Both the position numbers and the translations under genes were made by a program. Shown in pieces: positions 21,326-31,206 of a stretch of 64,000 nucleotides of DNA (positions within the stretch are counted from its first letter, which is position 1; every line of letters starts with the position of its first letter). The stretch covers positions 89,449 to 153,448 of the forward strand of contig JAPJBO010000544.1 of NCBI GenBank assembly GCA_030068145.1. The letters are read 5' to 3'. The notes under the pieces are model-generated. The model searched no databases and was not told the origin of the DNA. It saw nothing but the letters and a program-made list of their open reading frames with translations. The stretch is from Diplonema papillatum. Taxonomy: Eukaryota; Euglenozoa; Diplonemea; Diplonemida; Diplonemidae.

Positions 21326-21352
21326 AGTAGTAGTAGTAGTAGTAGTAGTATG
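21326..21352. repeat. (TAG)n microsatellite
   Basis: About nine consecutive TAG triplets. Confidence 0.9.
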
Positions 21353-21974
21353 TGTCATCCTAATCCGGGAACAAGTCAGGGAGAAGAACGGAGCAATCTT
21401 TACAAACGAACGAGTGACATAAGGTGGCCGCTTGAGCGGCGCCAATCCGAGCGCACACAGCAGCAGTGACGCGTCTGCAGTATTTGCACTTCAGGATGGG
21501 CTGCCGTCATGAGCGTCGACGGCTAGCGAGTGTCGGCAGAGGGTGCAGTGGTCGGAGCAAGCTTGAACGTGGCAGGTCGGTGCCGCACAAATGAGTTGGT
21601 CGATGTACTTCAGCGCATTAACCTTGCGCATGCGCCGCGCAGCCTGCGAGATCACGCGCTTCCGGGGGTCGTCCGGATCCGGTCCCACGTGCCTTCATGC
21701 CTTTCCGCGTCTTCCGCGGCGGCCGCACGGTTCTCTGCCTGGTGGCCTCCACCACCCGCTGGACCTTCGCGTCCCATGCTACCCTGTCTGCCATCAGCTC
21801 CCGGATCTCCTCAGTGTTCGACATGCCGAGGTCGCGTTGGAGCACATCGAGATAAGAAAGCGGAGGTCGACCGCGTTTCTTCTATCGACGTGTCGTTGCA
21901 AGAAGCACGCTCGATGCTGGCTGGTCCGCCCTCAGGCAGTGCCCAGCGAAGCGGAGCCGCTTTCTCTGCTACCA

Positions 21975-23017
21975 GGGTTTAAGTTAGGGCCGGTTTTCCG
22001 GTTTCCAAAACCGGCTTTCGGCTAAACCCGGTTTTGGAAAAAAAAAAAAAAAAAGTGGAATTCGCCCCAGCCCGGAACCGGCTTGTTCACTACTACACTG
22101 CACTGCTGCAGTGCACTACTATTCTGCACTGCACTGCACTACATACCAGGGTGGGGGATTCACAAAGTCATGGCAAAGCGAACAGCGACCCAGGCGCATC
22201 TGGGCAGCTTCGGTTTCTCACGAAGGAAGATCAGGGGGACCGCCTCAGAGGAGCTGGGCGTTGACTACAACGTTGAGTATGCAACATGGACAGCTGCTGG
22301 GTATCCGTGTAAGGATAGGTTCAGCAACCTGCACGCCTTTCTTTGCCACCAAGGAAGGGTTCGTCGTTTCGCGCACCATCAGCCACTGAACAACAACGTG
22401 CTTGTGGAGTGGATGCAAGAGTTCGACAAGCTCGCTGCCGAGGATGACGCGAAGCCTGAGCACAGCCGCAAGCCATGGACTGCGCTTGTGGCGGAATCGC
22501 GATCAGACGAGCAGCGAAGGCGCGCGGAGCGGGCGGCGGCGGCGCAAGTTGAGCAGGTCATTCCCATCGCCACGCAAGAAGCACCAGCTGCGGAACCTGC
22601 CCTTCCAGGAATTGCCATTGTTCAAGCTGAAATGAACAGGGAAGCTGATGAAGAACCGGATGCGGCGGTTATTGAGGCTGTCAAGAGTCGCAGTCGCAAG
22701 TCGGGGTACACCACTCGTGCTGAGCGGACGACGAACCCCTGTGCACATCCGACTCTGCACAAACACGAACTCAACTGAGCGGGCACGCTTGGGCGCAGCG
22801 GCATGGTGTTACCACGTTGCAGCATCGCTGGTGAAATGGCGGGTACATGTGTAGGGCAAGGAGGCGCGGCCGAAGGCCGATGCCGCCGCAGGCCGGAAAC
22901 GTGGCCCCGGGGATGCGAATGAGGGCCGGGAACGCGTCCGAACCGCAGTGCAGCGCTGACAGGCAAAAACCGGGAAAACCGGGAATAGAGCTAAAAAGAA
23001 AATCCTAACTTAACCCC
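21975..23017 (+). mobile_element. TIR transposon with 8-bp target duplication (hAT-like)
   Basis: The ends read GGGTTTAAGTTAGG (left) and, reversed, GGGGTTAAGTTAGG (right), followed inward by CCGGTTTTCC-like repeats. Flanks TGCTACCA (21967-21974) and TGCTGCAA (23018-23025) match at 6 of 8 positions. Excision in silico restores the LINE E frame, which confirms the boundaries. An 8-bp duplication is typical of hAT transposons, but no transposase is seen inside. Confidence 0.75.
22170..22778 (+). CDS. unknown protein inside the TIR transposon
   Basis: An ATG-initiated frame of 202 aa filling much of the transposon. It has a basic N-terminus (MAKRTATQAHLGSFGFSRRK), then NVEYATWTAAGYPCKDRFSN and LHAFLCHQGRVRRFAHHQP with two Cys and several His that might bind metal. 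A helical Ala/Glu-rich middle (RRRAERAAAAQVEQ) and a polar C-terminus follow. I recognise no transposase or other family. The N-terminal 75 residues look most like a folded domain. It could be an element-encoded DNA-binding protein or captured host sequence. Codon composition looks coding and there are no internal stops. Confidence 0.5.
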   Translation: MAKRTATQAHLGSFGFSRRKIRGTASEELGVDYNVEYATWTAAGYPCKDRFSNLHAFLCHQGRVRRFAHHQPLNNNVLVEWMQEFDKLAAEDDAKPEHSRKPWTALVAESRSDEQRRRAERAAAAQVEQVIPIATQEAPAAEPALPGIAIVQAEMNREADEEPDAAVIEAVKSRSRKSGYTTRAERTTNPCAHPTLHKHELN

Positions 23018-23485
23018 TGCTGCAACTCAACTTCGATCCTCGGGAGCTGATCCGCAAAAAGGTCATTATTGCTACAGCGTTTCGCGACTGTAGACCTTAA
23101 TGCCTCGAACAAACCGAACTAGACAAGTGTATGCTCCCGTGATCTCAGGAAGCAGGGAAGTGCCAACGATCCAAGTTTCGGCGCCTGACAGAAAGACGGG
23201 AACCACGAGCGTCTTGAAAGACAAAACCTTTAGGTCGAGCCTAATCGTGGACCGCCAAACAGACTTCAGTCTGTGTACTGCTACCCAGGCCAAAGACTTG
23301 TTCCGTAGGAAATCCGCTCTGCTGTCTACGAGCATGGAGCCGAGGTATTTGTTGTGGTGGTAGTACTAAAAACACGGTTGGCAGATAATCACAATAATTC
23401 TCTGGCGGTGCTGTCGGAAACCCTGGAGAGCCTCGTAAACAAGCAGGCGAAGGTGAAGGCAGAGAAGCTGGCGAAACAGGGGTTC

Positions 23486-24450
23486 ATGCTCCACTTTTGC
23501 CAGACACTGCAGGCGGCTACAACGGCATGCAAGACCATGCTGAAGCCCTGTTTCTACGGGGCACTGAAGTACGACGTGGACACGGTGGAGGTCCTGGTTG
23601 GTAACGAGTGGGAACTCGTTCCTGACGACCCCACATTCACGCTCCTGCTTCAGCAAGCAGGGAATGCGCCGAAGGCCCGCCTAACCCTGGGTCGGCCGGT
23701 GACGACCTGGACAGAGCGCGGGCAGGCAAGCGAAAGCGGAAAGAAGGGGAAGGTGACCTCCATCAAGACCTACTTCCTCAGGATGGAGCGAGAGCTCCAG
23801 CTCACCTTTGGGGATGACTGGAGCGGCTTGATCAAGCTGCTGGATCGGGAGCACCAGCTGTGCCTCATGTGCCATGAGGTGTTCCGACGCCAGGGCGCTG
23901 GTACTGCCTCAGAAAACTTGAGGCACACCTGCACCAGCACGCCGAGGTGACGGCGAGCTCGGACGCGACCAAGGCGGCGTGCGGCTGCCGTCATCCCGCT
24001 CCACCCGCGCAGGACGCGATCCCCGGCGACCTGCTCACGGCTGAGCAGCTAAACGAAGTGGTGAACAAGACGCCACCTGCGCAACAGATAGCGATCTTCT
24101 GGTCCTGCCTGGGACGTCAATTCGATGTCGAAAACCCCTTCTGGCCGCACACCAAGCTGACGGAGGGCTGGCAGCCGGCCAAAAGGCACGCCGTGGTCGT
24201 TGGTTTCAAGGCGGGCAGGGATCCGACGAAGGAGCGCTTGCTGAAGCGCTTAAGGAAGCAGCGCCGCGAAAAACAACAACAGCAAGAAAAGGAGCGTCGC
24301 CAAAAAGAGACAGAGGAGGCCGCTAAGAAGAAAGAAGCAGAGGAGAAAGAAGAAGAGGCGAAGCCAGTGCGGGCGAAGCCACTGCGGGCGAAGGCAGCGC
24401 CGAGGAAAAGGAAGCGAGCAGCTTCGTCTTCGAGTTCTTCGTCGTCCTGA
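23486..24450 (+). pseudogene. unknown C2H2-finger/coiled-coil gene with a one-base frame break
   Basis: Two overlapping frames read as one protein. The first (open from 23354, first ATG 23486) encodes KAKLTLGRP-like and GKVTSIKTYFLRMERELQL sequence and ends in the start of a finger, CLMCHEVFRRQ. The second frame continues it as RWYCLRKLEAHLHQH, completing a CxxC...HxxxH finger, then IAIFWSCLGRQFDVENPFW, a long Lys/Glu coiled coil (about 24230-24360) and a Lys/Arg/Ser tail. A single missing base near 23900 (CCAGGGCGCTGG) separates them. No family is recognised. It lies antisense to the helicase inside its intron 3 and next to the truncated LINE E. It may be a recently broken gene, a transposon gene, or an assembly error. 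Confidence 0.5.
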
Positions 24451-24861
24451 ACCCCGTGTGATTTTTTGTGAACTCTTGGTGAATCGGCGTGAATCTTTGC
24501 ACACAACAGTTGCAACCGACTAGAGTTGCGCCGCGCCGAAAGCGCGGAAAAAGTGACCCTGCTGGAGTCACGTAGCGAAAAGCTGGCATAGTGTGGTACT
24601 CATTTGCATGCAAATCCCCACTAACGCAACAAGAGCTTTTTTTTCAAGGGTCGGGGGACGCGGATCAAAAAATAAAAATAGTCTGCCCTTTTTAGATTTC
24701 CGAAATCCGCCCCTAATTATTAGATTTTATTCGAGACTGGAGGTCCTATGAACATGCAATGTGAATAGCCTCTATTCGAGCCAACCCCACTTTTCTCTAC
24801 ACTAAAAAAGTGTATTGTTTTGAACTGGATAATAGCGCGGAGCTGGCTTTTTCTCCCCCTG

Positions 24862-24940
24862 GGAAAATGTATATGGGTGGCAGAGTGAGCGGGCGTCGAC
24901 CTTCAGGCCGGTGTGTCCGGGTTCAAACCCCGCCCATGAC
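24862..24940 (+). other. tRNA-like sequence (SINE head or decayed tRNA)
   Basis: TGGCAGAGTGAGCGGGC resembles an A box, and CCGGGTTCAAACCCCGCC, about 35 bp downstream, resembles a T arm with B box. A clean cloverleaf with a matching acceptor stem could not be drawn. A second similar segment is at 55320-55383. Confidence 0.35.
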
Positions 24941-25104
24941 ACTTTTCCGGTCGAAGATTATTTCGAGGTTTGCTGTCGTTTCGGGGCCTGATGTGCCCGA
25001 AATTTGCGTTTTTTGCGGAGTTTCTCAGCCCCCCGGAGAAATACCGGAGGGGGGGGCGGCGGGAAAAGGCTGCCCCAGGGCGGCCCCCCCCCCGTGCTGG
25101 GCCC

Positions 25105-25665
25105 CGGGTACGAGGCCAAACTTTACACCCGAACTTAGCTTCGCCCGGACTTTGTTTCGCCCGAACTTAGCTTCACCCGAGCTTTGCTTCGCCCGAACTT
25201 TGCTTCACCTAACTTTGCTCACCCGAACTTAGCTTCGCCCGAACTTTGTTTCGCCCGAACTTTGTTTCGCCCGAACTTAGCTTCACCAGAACTTTGCTTC
25301 ACCCGAACTTAGCTTCGCCCGAACTTTGCTTCACCAGAACTTAGCTTCGCCCGAACTTTGCTTCACCCGAACTTAGCTTCGCCGAACTTTGTTTCGCCCG
25401 ATCTTAGCTTCACCAGAACGTCCGAACTTTGCTTCACCCAGAACTTAGCTTCGCCCGGACTTTGTTTCGCCCGAACTTAGCTTCACCTTCGCCCGAACTT
25501 TGCTTCACCAGAACTTTGCTCACCCGAACTTAGCTTCGCCCGAACTTTGCTTCGCCCGAACTTTGTTTCGCCCGAACTTAGCTTCACCCGAACTTTGCTT
25601 CACCAGAACTTAGCATTGCCCGAACTTAGCTTCGCCCGAACTTTGCTGTTCCCCGAACTTTAACT
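25105..25665 (+). repeat. 16-bp minisatellite
   Basis: About 35 units alternating CTTCGCCCGAACTTTG and CTTCACCCGAACTTAG, with point changes and a few partial units. It is AT-rich on its right flank (TTATTAGATATTATTACC). Confidence 0.95.
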
Positions 25666-26760
25666 GCTGCCTCCAGTCTCGCCACGCGCCGGCCTTAGCC
25701 GAGCGCACTTAATTAGAATTATTAGATATTATTACCTGGTTCCTGAAATTATTAGAAATTATTACCCATTATTAGATATTTTTACCAGGTAATAATCCAT
25801 ATGGTAAACTTGACTTTCCCATGCATTCTCACAGCAAAAGTGCCCCTAGGAGTGGAAGGTGATTGTCACGGTGGGTGTTCGTGCGTCCAAACCATTCCTT
25901 TCACCCCGTTCGCAATTCCGTTTGTTGCTAAGTCGAAATGGAAGGATGCCAGAAGAGGTAGGAGAGGTTTGAGGCAAGATCCTGGCAGAGGACGATGATG
26001 TGGCACGTGGGTATGCGACCTCTACCCGCCAGAACCCGTATTCTTAGGGTCTAACTCATCTGGGAAACCTTCTTTTGAGCACGAATCCCGTTCGCTGGGC
26101 ATACAGTCCGTTCATGTGGCCTTTGATGATCGGCATTCGCTGGAACCCGACCGAAGCAGACAATAAGATCCCGTGTCATTTCACGTTCATCTGCACGCGG
26201 AATGTACGGCCTGCTTGTGATCTTCTGCCGGTTCTTCGGACTGTCTTCTGCAAGCACCATAGTCACGTCCTGCCTTTTTCACCGCGGCTTACCCACAACC
26301 GCTTTGATGAAGCACTGGGACTTGCGGTGGTTAAGTACATTATGGGACGACATTAATACAATACCATTGCTTAAAAACACCTTGGCGTCACCGACTGCCA
26401 GGCCACCCAGTCTCTTGCCTGGCATGGATTCTGGTGTTGTTTTCGTGTTTCTTCTTCTTTGCGTTCGTCGCCATTGAGCATCGTCCGGGACCGTGATGTT
26501 TTCTGGGCGGGCGCCAGGTTTTCGCTCACAAACTTGCAGATTTTGAACTCGCATATGTGAGTTTTGGGCTGAGTGCATAATCTGAGATTGGAGGAACAAT
26601 CTGCAGGTCTTCACCGAAAGCTGAATCTGAGATTTTCACCGAGAGCTAAATCAGATTTTTTTCACTGAGTACAAGTCTGAGATTTGGGTGTAGCTACTTT
26701 GATTTCTGGGTTCCCTCCATTTTCGCGGCTTCATTGCCAAGAACAATGCATTGTTGGTAC
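25666..26760. other. no gene recognised
   Basis: AT-rich repeats at 25710-25800 (ATTATTAGAAATTATTACC). At 26595-26690 there are three or four short units of the form CTGAGATTTTCACCGAGAGCTAAAT. No supported coding sequence. Confidence 0.5.
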
Positions 26761-26767
26761 TAAAAAT

Positions 26768-27220
26768 TAGTAGTTGGCAGCGTACTAAAAGCAACTCACC
26801 AAATCAGGTGAAAAGCCGCTAGTGCGCACAAACAAACGGAAGCGCCATACTAATTTTTTTTAGCCGCATGCAATGTGTGAGGAAACTGAACCGCCCAAGT
26901 AGGACCTGCTTTTACCTCCTTGTGCGGTGTCACGGGATGTTTGGCCGCTGCTAAACATCAGTGCATGCTAATCCAAGTGGCTCATGTACTTAAAAGAACT
27001 CAATGCTAAACAAAGACAATTGAAAACATAGACACAAAGATAGCCCAAAGCATCTGCAGAATAACACGAAAAGCCTCTAGGCTAAAACCCGTTTTCACAT
27101 TTCTTTTCCTGTGCTGAGTGATACGCTTAAGTTTAGCGCGTAGATCTTCAGCAGCTGAGGTAATTTTCCAATCCTGAAACCACGTCCAGGATTCGGGCTC
27201 AGGATAGTGCGGTCCCCGAA
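26768..27220. repeat. cluster of dispersed repeat fragments
   Basis: An inverted copy of the TTAGTATGGCGC repeat (26768-26860), R4 (26868-26910: GTGTGAGGAAACTGAACCGC), a plus-strand hairpin/LINE-tail element (26930-27007), and the second half of R4 (27165-27215: CCTGAAACCACGTCCAGG). Confidence 0.75.
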
Positions 27221-27310
27221 AATGTCGTGCAATGTGTAATAATCTAATAATCGCCTGTAGAGAGTCCCCAGGATGTGGGAGGATCCGGGAGAGACTACTC
27301 AGTCGGACTA

Positions 27311-28861
27311 GGTTAGGGCTGACTATTTTTTATTTTTGGCTCGCGCTCGCGCGCGCCCGAATTTCTGCGAAACCTCGGAAAAAAAAAAAAAATAGTTGAG
27401 AAAAAAAATAGAGAGAGAGAGAGAGAGAGACGAGTTAGAGTGCAGGGACCATCTCTCCGAGGAGTATCCGGTCGCCCCACTACTATCCCGTACTACTACG
27501 GCGGGCGCAAGTCGTTGCGCCGTGGGCGCGGAGCGAGCCGTGGCCCTGTCAAAGATGATTGTTGCACCGATGGTGGCGCAGCCGGGGGCGTTCTGACTGG
27601 CGGACGAGACCGCCTGGCAGGCGTGTGTTGACACGTTGTGTGAAAAATAATTTGTGCAGGGTCGACATGACAACTCGGACGACTCCGCCACTTCTGGTCA
27701 CCTGGACCACTTCGGGCACTCGGAATTTTTTGAGTTATCACGGACACAGAAGTCCCCGCCTGGGAATACCTGCAAATTGCAGACACGACTCCAATGGCGG
27801 TCAATACCAGGTGCCCAGCCAAAAGGGATCTCAACCATAGTTGGGGCAGCCCCAGGGCTGGCTGTTTTTTGGCATGGCAAGAAACTATGCCTTGAACGAT
27901 ACACAGTCGTGCAAGAAAATGAGAACCCTTCAAAAAAAAGTCACACGACTTTCAATTCTGTGGTGCAGACGATCCCATTGGAGCACCTGTGCAGCACTAC
28001 GGCTGCACAGGCGCAACACTGCTACATAGGAAGGAAGGTAGGGAAACGAGAACTGCTTGCAAGCGAGTCGGATGAGCCTGTGCTGTGGGCACCTTCTAGG
28101 CTGTGGAACTGTTTATTCGCATTGTTTCCTTCCAGTTTCCCGGCATCTGCAATGAACTTCACGAAGCCGGGAGCGTCGACACTCGTTGCACAGATTCATG
28201 CCGCAGGTTTCAGTGGAGTACTCTTCTCCCCGTTGCGAAAGCGGCCTACCGACAGCGTAGGAGAGAAATAACCACCGACAGCCACTAGGATGGCTACCAC
28301 CGGTGGCTGTAGCCACCCATGGTGGTTGCCCAACCATGCTCCGACTCTTCTTCAAACCCGAGCACTTCCCCTGGGGATGCATCTGTGCGAGGTCCTTCAG
28401 CAATCGAGAGGTCCAAAGCAAGCAGCCAACCTCGAGCATGTGCCAAAAGACACAAACTGGATCCATCGACGCCAACTTCACATCTATGATCTCTCGTCCG
28501 CTTCTACGTATCTCGTTGGCTTCATGGGAACCACGGGAAGTCCATGTGGACTCGCTGTTCATCAGCAAATCCCCAGCAACGGTGTACCATGTGCCTGCTG
28601 GTCTTGTCTTTTAGATACTTTGTGAACTCGTGTTGGCGTTGTCGATATGTTTTCGGATTATTTTGAGGGGTTGAACTTAAAATGCATCCGAGAAGGGTGA
28701 ATGCCAACCCAAGATTGGACTCAGGGCTCGAATGACAGTCCGTCAAACTATTTTTTTTTTTGTAATTTTCTGCCCTATTATTTTTTTTTTAGCGCGCGCG
28801 CCCAGATTTTTTTGAGGTGCCCGAGCGCGAGCCAAAAATAAAAAATAGTCAGCCCTTAACA
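27311..28861. mobile_element. 1.55-kb TIR element adjoining helicase exon 3
   Basis: Left end GTTAGGGCTGACTATTTTTT then ATTTTTGGCTCGCGCTCG; the right end, reversed, starts GTTAAGGGCTGACTATTTTT then GGCTCGCGCTCG, giving TIRs of roughly 38 bp. The right end lies about 13 bp inside the intron from the exon 3 donor. The target duplication is unclear. Interior frames (for example plus 27654-28271) are not recognised. A GA run and block R6 (27412-27580) are near the left end. Confidence 0.7.
27412..27580 (+). repeat. repeat R6 with (GA)n
   Basis: (GA)n then GACGAGTTAGAGTGCAGGG, CCATCTCTCCGAGGAGTATC and ACTACTATCCCGTACTACTA. A second copy at 34590-34745 is nearly identical. Confidence 0.85.
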
Positions 28862-28879
28862 CAAAAAAAATAGACATAC

Positions 28880-29234
28880 TCGACGGCGGGGATATCGAGG
28901 CCTCTTGCACTCACGTCGGTGCTGAAGAGAACCCCGTCCGGGGCAGCGCAGAAGTGGTCGAAGGTGGCCACGCGCTGCCTGTGCTTCATCTTCCCGTGCA
29001 GCATCAGGCACTGCAGGGAGCCCTCCAGGATCGTGCTGAGGACCATGCAGTGGAACTGCGCCGACGCACACGACGCGAAGAAGACGATAATCTTCTTCGC
29101 GCCTTCGACGCCGCCGCTGCTTCTGGTCAGATCCCGCAGCACCTTGTACAGGTAGATAAGCTTGTCCGGGACCGGGATCACCATCGAGTGATGCTTAAGA
29201 CGCTGGGTTGGGATAGGAGCTCGGAACGTTTCGT
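28880..29234 (-). CDS. HAS1/DDX18-type helicase, exon 3 (start of RecA2)
   Basis: 355 nt between the acceptor CTCCACAG and the donor GTATGT. It opens in phase 1 (GCC-G joined to AC GAA, NLNDA-DETFRAP) and encodes QRLKHHSMVIPVPDKLIYLY, the usual start of the second RecA domain, then KKIIVFFASCASAQFH (motif IV), QCLMLHGKMKHRQRVATFDHF (motif IVa region, split here as the block LMLHGKMKHRQR) and FSTDVSARGLDIPAVE (motif V). These match DDX18/Has1 closely, including HGKxKQxxR and the Ser/Thr-Asp-Val-Ala/Ser-Ala-Arg-Gly core needed for ATP and RNA binding. No stop or frameshift is present. The frame closes soon after the donor. Confidence 0.9.
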
Positions 29235-29630
29235 CTGTGGAGTGGTTTGTTACTGTGGACCGCAAGTACACCTTGCCTCGGACCGACTGACCCATGTCGG
29301 ATTGCTGTTGACACGGAAACCATACTCCACTTCGGCCTTCAACGCTCACCACTGAATATTCGCTACTACAACCGAGAACTGCACTCATCCTCGCTTCATC
29401 GAGGCTCGCGCCAACGACTTCGCGGCCGTGAGAATGAAGGCCGCGCCAATGCAAGCAAGCAGGGGCGGCAGCAGAGTCTCAGGTCGGGATGCCGAACACG
29501 CAGGGCTGGTCATGCCAGAGTAGTTTTAGGTTGTGAGCGTTTTTTTTTGTGTTTCCGACGATCCGAATGGACGTACAGATTGGTGTCTTTCGACCTTTTG
29601 TATGCTTGTGGAGTTCAGCTTAGTACGTGC

Positions 29631-30245
29631 TTGTGGTGATCGGTGGGGTTCTCAAAATAAATGTTTTGTGTTTTCGTATCTTCGAGCTAGACTTGATCTC
29701 GTGCATTAGCCAAGTGGCCCATTCTGTTGCTTTTCCGCTGGGCTCCTGATAGCGGACTCGGGCACAAACGGACAGTATGACTGCTGTGTTGCGGGCCGCA
29801 AATTCATCCAATATTTGCCTGTAGGTTACCTCACTCTGTCCAAAGATGCGCGTGAGGTTGGCTTCGGGTCCGTAGCATAGTATATGTCGTTCGTCGCAAG
29901 CCGTCAGGACATGATCTGCACTTCCTCGGTGGTAGCAGCCTTCTACGGCGCACTCGTTGCGGATTATGAACGGCATGATGGCTCTACGGGTGAGTGCTTG
30001 GAGGAGGTCCGTAGCTCCATGCAGGTTCCGCAGCGTCCGCAGGGCTTGTGCGCTGAGGCAGCGAGGTGGTACATCGGAAGATAGTCGCTTACGGACCGCG
30101 GTGTCGCGACTGTCGGTACGGTTTCTCCTCACGAAGAGTCCGTTTTCTTCGAGTTGCACCAGGTCACCATTGTCGTCTTCGGTATCGTCTTCTTGCCACC
30201 GTTGGCACAGCCTGGCAACGTTGGCCTTGCGGTAGCACCAAGCAC
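29631..30245 (-). pseudogene. fragment with CxxC...H...C finger, possibly from a retroelement
   Basis: An open stretch inside helicase intron 2. It has RRAIMPFIIRNECAVEGCYH then RGSADHVLTACDERH, a zinc-knuckle-like CxxxxC-H-C arrangement resembling the ends of non-LTR retrotransposon proteins, followed by a polar C-terminus. Upstream the frame runs into repeat R1, so the apparent N-terminus (MSKQRWCKRR) is spurious. No enzyme domain is visible. The retroelement origin is a guess from the finger's shape. Confidence 0.35.
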
Positions 30246-30282
30246 TTTTTTTTTGTAAAGCAGCGGCTGCCAAAAAAATACT

Positions 30283-30560
30283 CGGCGTAGCTGCTTTGAC
30301 TCCGAATGGAAGGGAGGAAATATAGAGGTGGGGGGGCAAATACAATACAAACACAATCTTATTTGTTCTTCGCTTACACCACCGTTGTTTACTCACTCAG
30401 GACATTGACCCCTGTTGTGTTTGTGTGATTTGTCGTGTAGGGGTGACCCGCATGACCTCACGTCCGTTCAACACGTGGTTCGGTAGTTACAGCACTTCGG
30501 ATCCCTTCGGTTCTTTGTCTGGCAGCATCGTCGTTAATTTTCTTCCAAGCTGGCGCTTAT
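30283..30560. repeat. dispersed repeat R1
   Basis: From AATACTCGGCGTAGCTGC to AGCTGGCGCTTATGTAAAA, without the TTAGTATGGCGC part. It lies in helicase intron 2. Confidence 0.8.
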
Positions 30561-30589
30561 GTAAAAAAGACTTGCCGCGACACCTGCGT

Positions 30590-31190
30590 GCGAAAAGGAA
30601 GCAACACACCCGCGTCGTTTAGGTTCTCGATCTGGGATGAAGCCCAGTTCGGTTTCCCGCTGGCGGGCTCGGCATCGTCCGCCGACCCCGGCTCCGCGTC
30701 TTCCTCCATTTCTTGCATAAAAGAAACCGAGGGGGTTGATACTATTTCTTTGTGACCCTAAGAAAAACGGGGGGTCAGATAACAATATTAGTGACCCGCA
30801 AGAAAGGGAAAGCAGCAGTTTAGGTTCTCGATCAGGGACGAGGCCAAGTTCGGTTTCCCGCTGGCTGGCTCGGCCTCGTCCGCCGACCCCAGCTCCGCGT
30901 CTTCCTCCATTTCTTCGACCTCCTCGACTTCCTCGTATTCCTCGAACTCTTCCATGCTCTCGGATCCTCCTCCTCCTTCTCCTTCTCCTCCTCCTTCCCC
31001 CGCGCGCCGGCCGCTTGGCCTGGCGGTCACCGGCATCGGAGTACCGTCCGTCGGAGCTCGAATACGACCCCTCCCTCGGCTGCCACGCTGGCGCCTATGT
31101 ATAAAAGAAAACGAGGGGTAGATACTATTTTCTTGTGACCCTGAGAAAAACGGGGGAGGTCAGATAACAATATTTTGTGACCCACGAGAA
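30590..31190 (-). pseudogene. two partial tandem copies of helicase exon 2 (3' part)
   Basis: Segments at about 30605-30715 and 30815-31075 repeat the acidic coding region of exon 2 (GGTTCTCGATCTGGGA, TCGTCCGCCGACCCC, TCTTCCTCCATTTCTTC) and part of its donor flank. They are separated by copies of the intron sequence GACCCTAAGAAAAACGGGG/GTCAGATAACAATATT. The right copy runs into sequence like exon 2 at 31430-31500. They lie downstream of the real exon, in intron 2. Confidence 0.85.
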
Positions 31191-31206
31191 AGGGAAAGCA
31201 GCACAC

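Larger units (their letters stand above)
21485..23365 (-). pseudogene. LINE E remnant (C-terminal half), split by a TIR transposon
   Basis: Two pieces on the minus strand belong together. The upstream piece (23365-23026) encodes NKYLGSMLVDS, AWVAVHRLKSVWRS and VVPVFLSGAETW, the thumb region after the reverse transcriptase of RTE/CR1-like LINEs. The downstream piece (21966-21485) encodes RKRLRFAGHCLRADQP, KKRGRPPLSYLDVLQRDLG and EIRELMADRVAWDAKV, the usual end of such proteins. When the insertion at 21975-23017 and one flanking duplication are removed, the frame reads straight across (LPRIEVELQ-QRKRLRFAGH). Two stops occur just after VYSRETL and one further stop precedes KKRGRPP, so the element is dead. 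It is unrelated in sequence to LINEs A-D. Confidence 0.83.
20694..28879 (-). other. HAS1 intron 3 (8.2 kb)
   Basis: Donor GTATGT at 28879, acceptor CGGCAG at 20694. It contains an old LINE split by a TIR transposon (21.5-23.4 kb), an unknown plus-strand gene (23.4-24.45 kb), a tRNA-like segment, a 16-bp minisatellite, hairpin/LINE-tail and R4 repeats (26.8-27.2 kb) and a 1.55-kb TIR element next to exon 3. Confidence 0.8.

Noticed and set aside
24862-24940. A functional tRNA gene
   Set aside because: The T arm has a mismatch and the acceptor stem does not pair well, so it is listed only as tRNA-like.
29247-29639. Plus-strand ORF over helicase exon 3 flank
   Set aside because: Shadow of the exon and its intron; no start context or homology seen.
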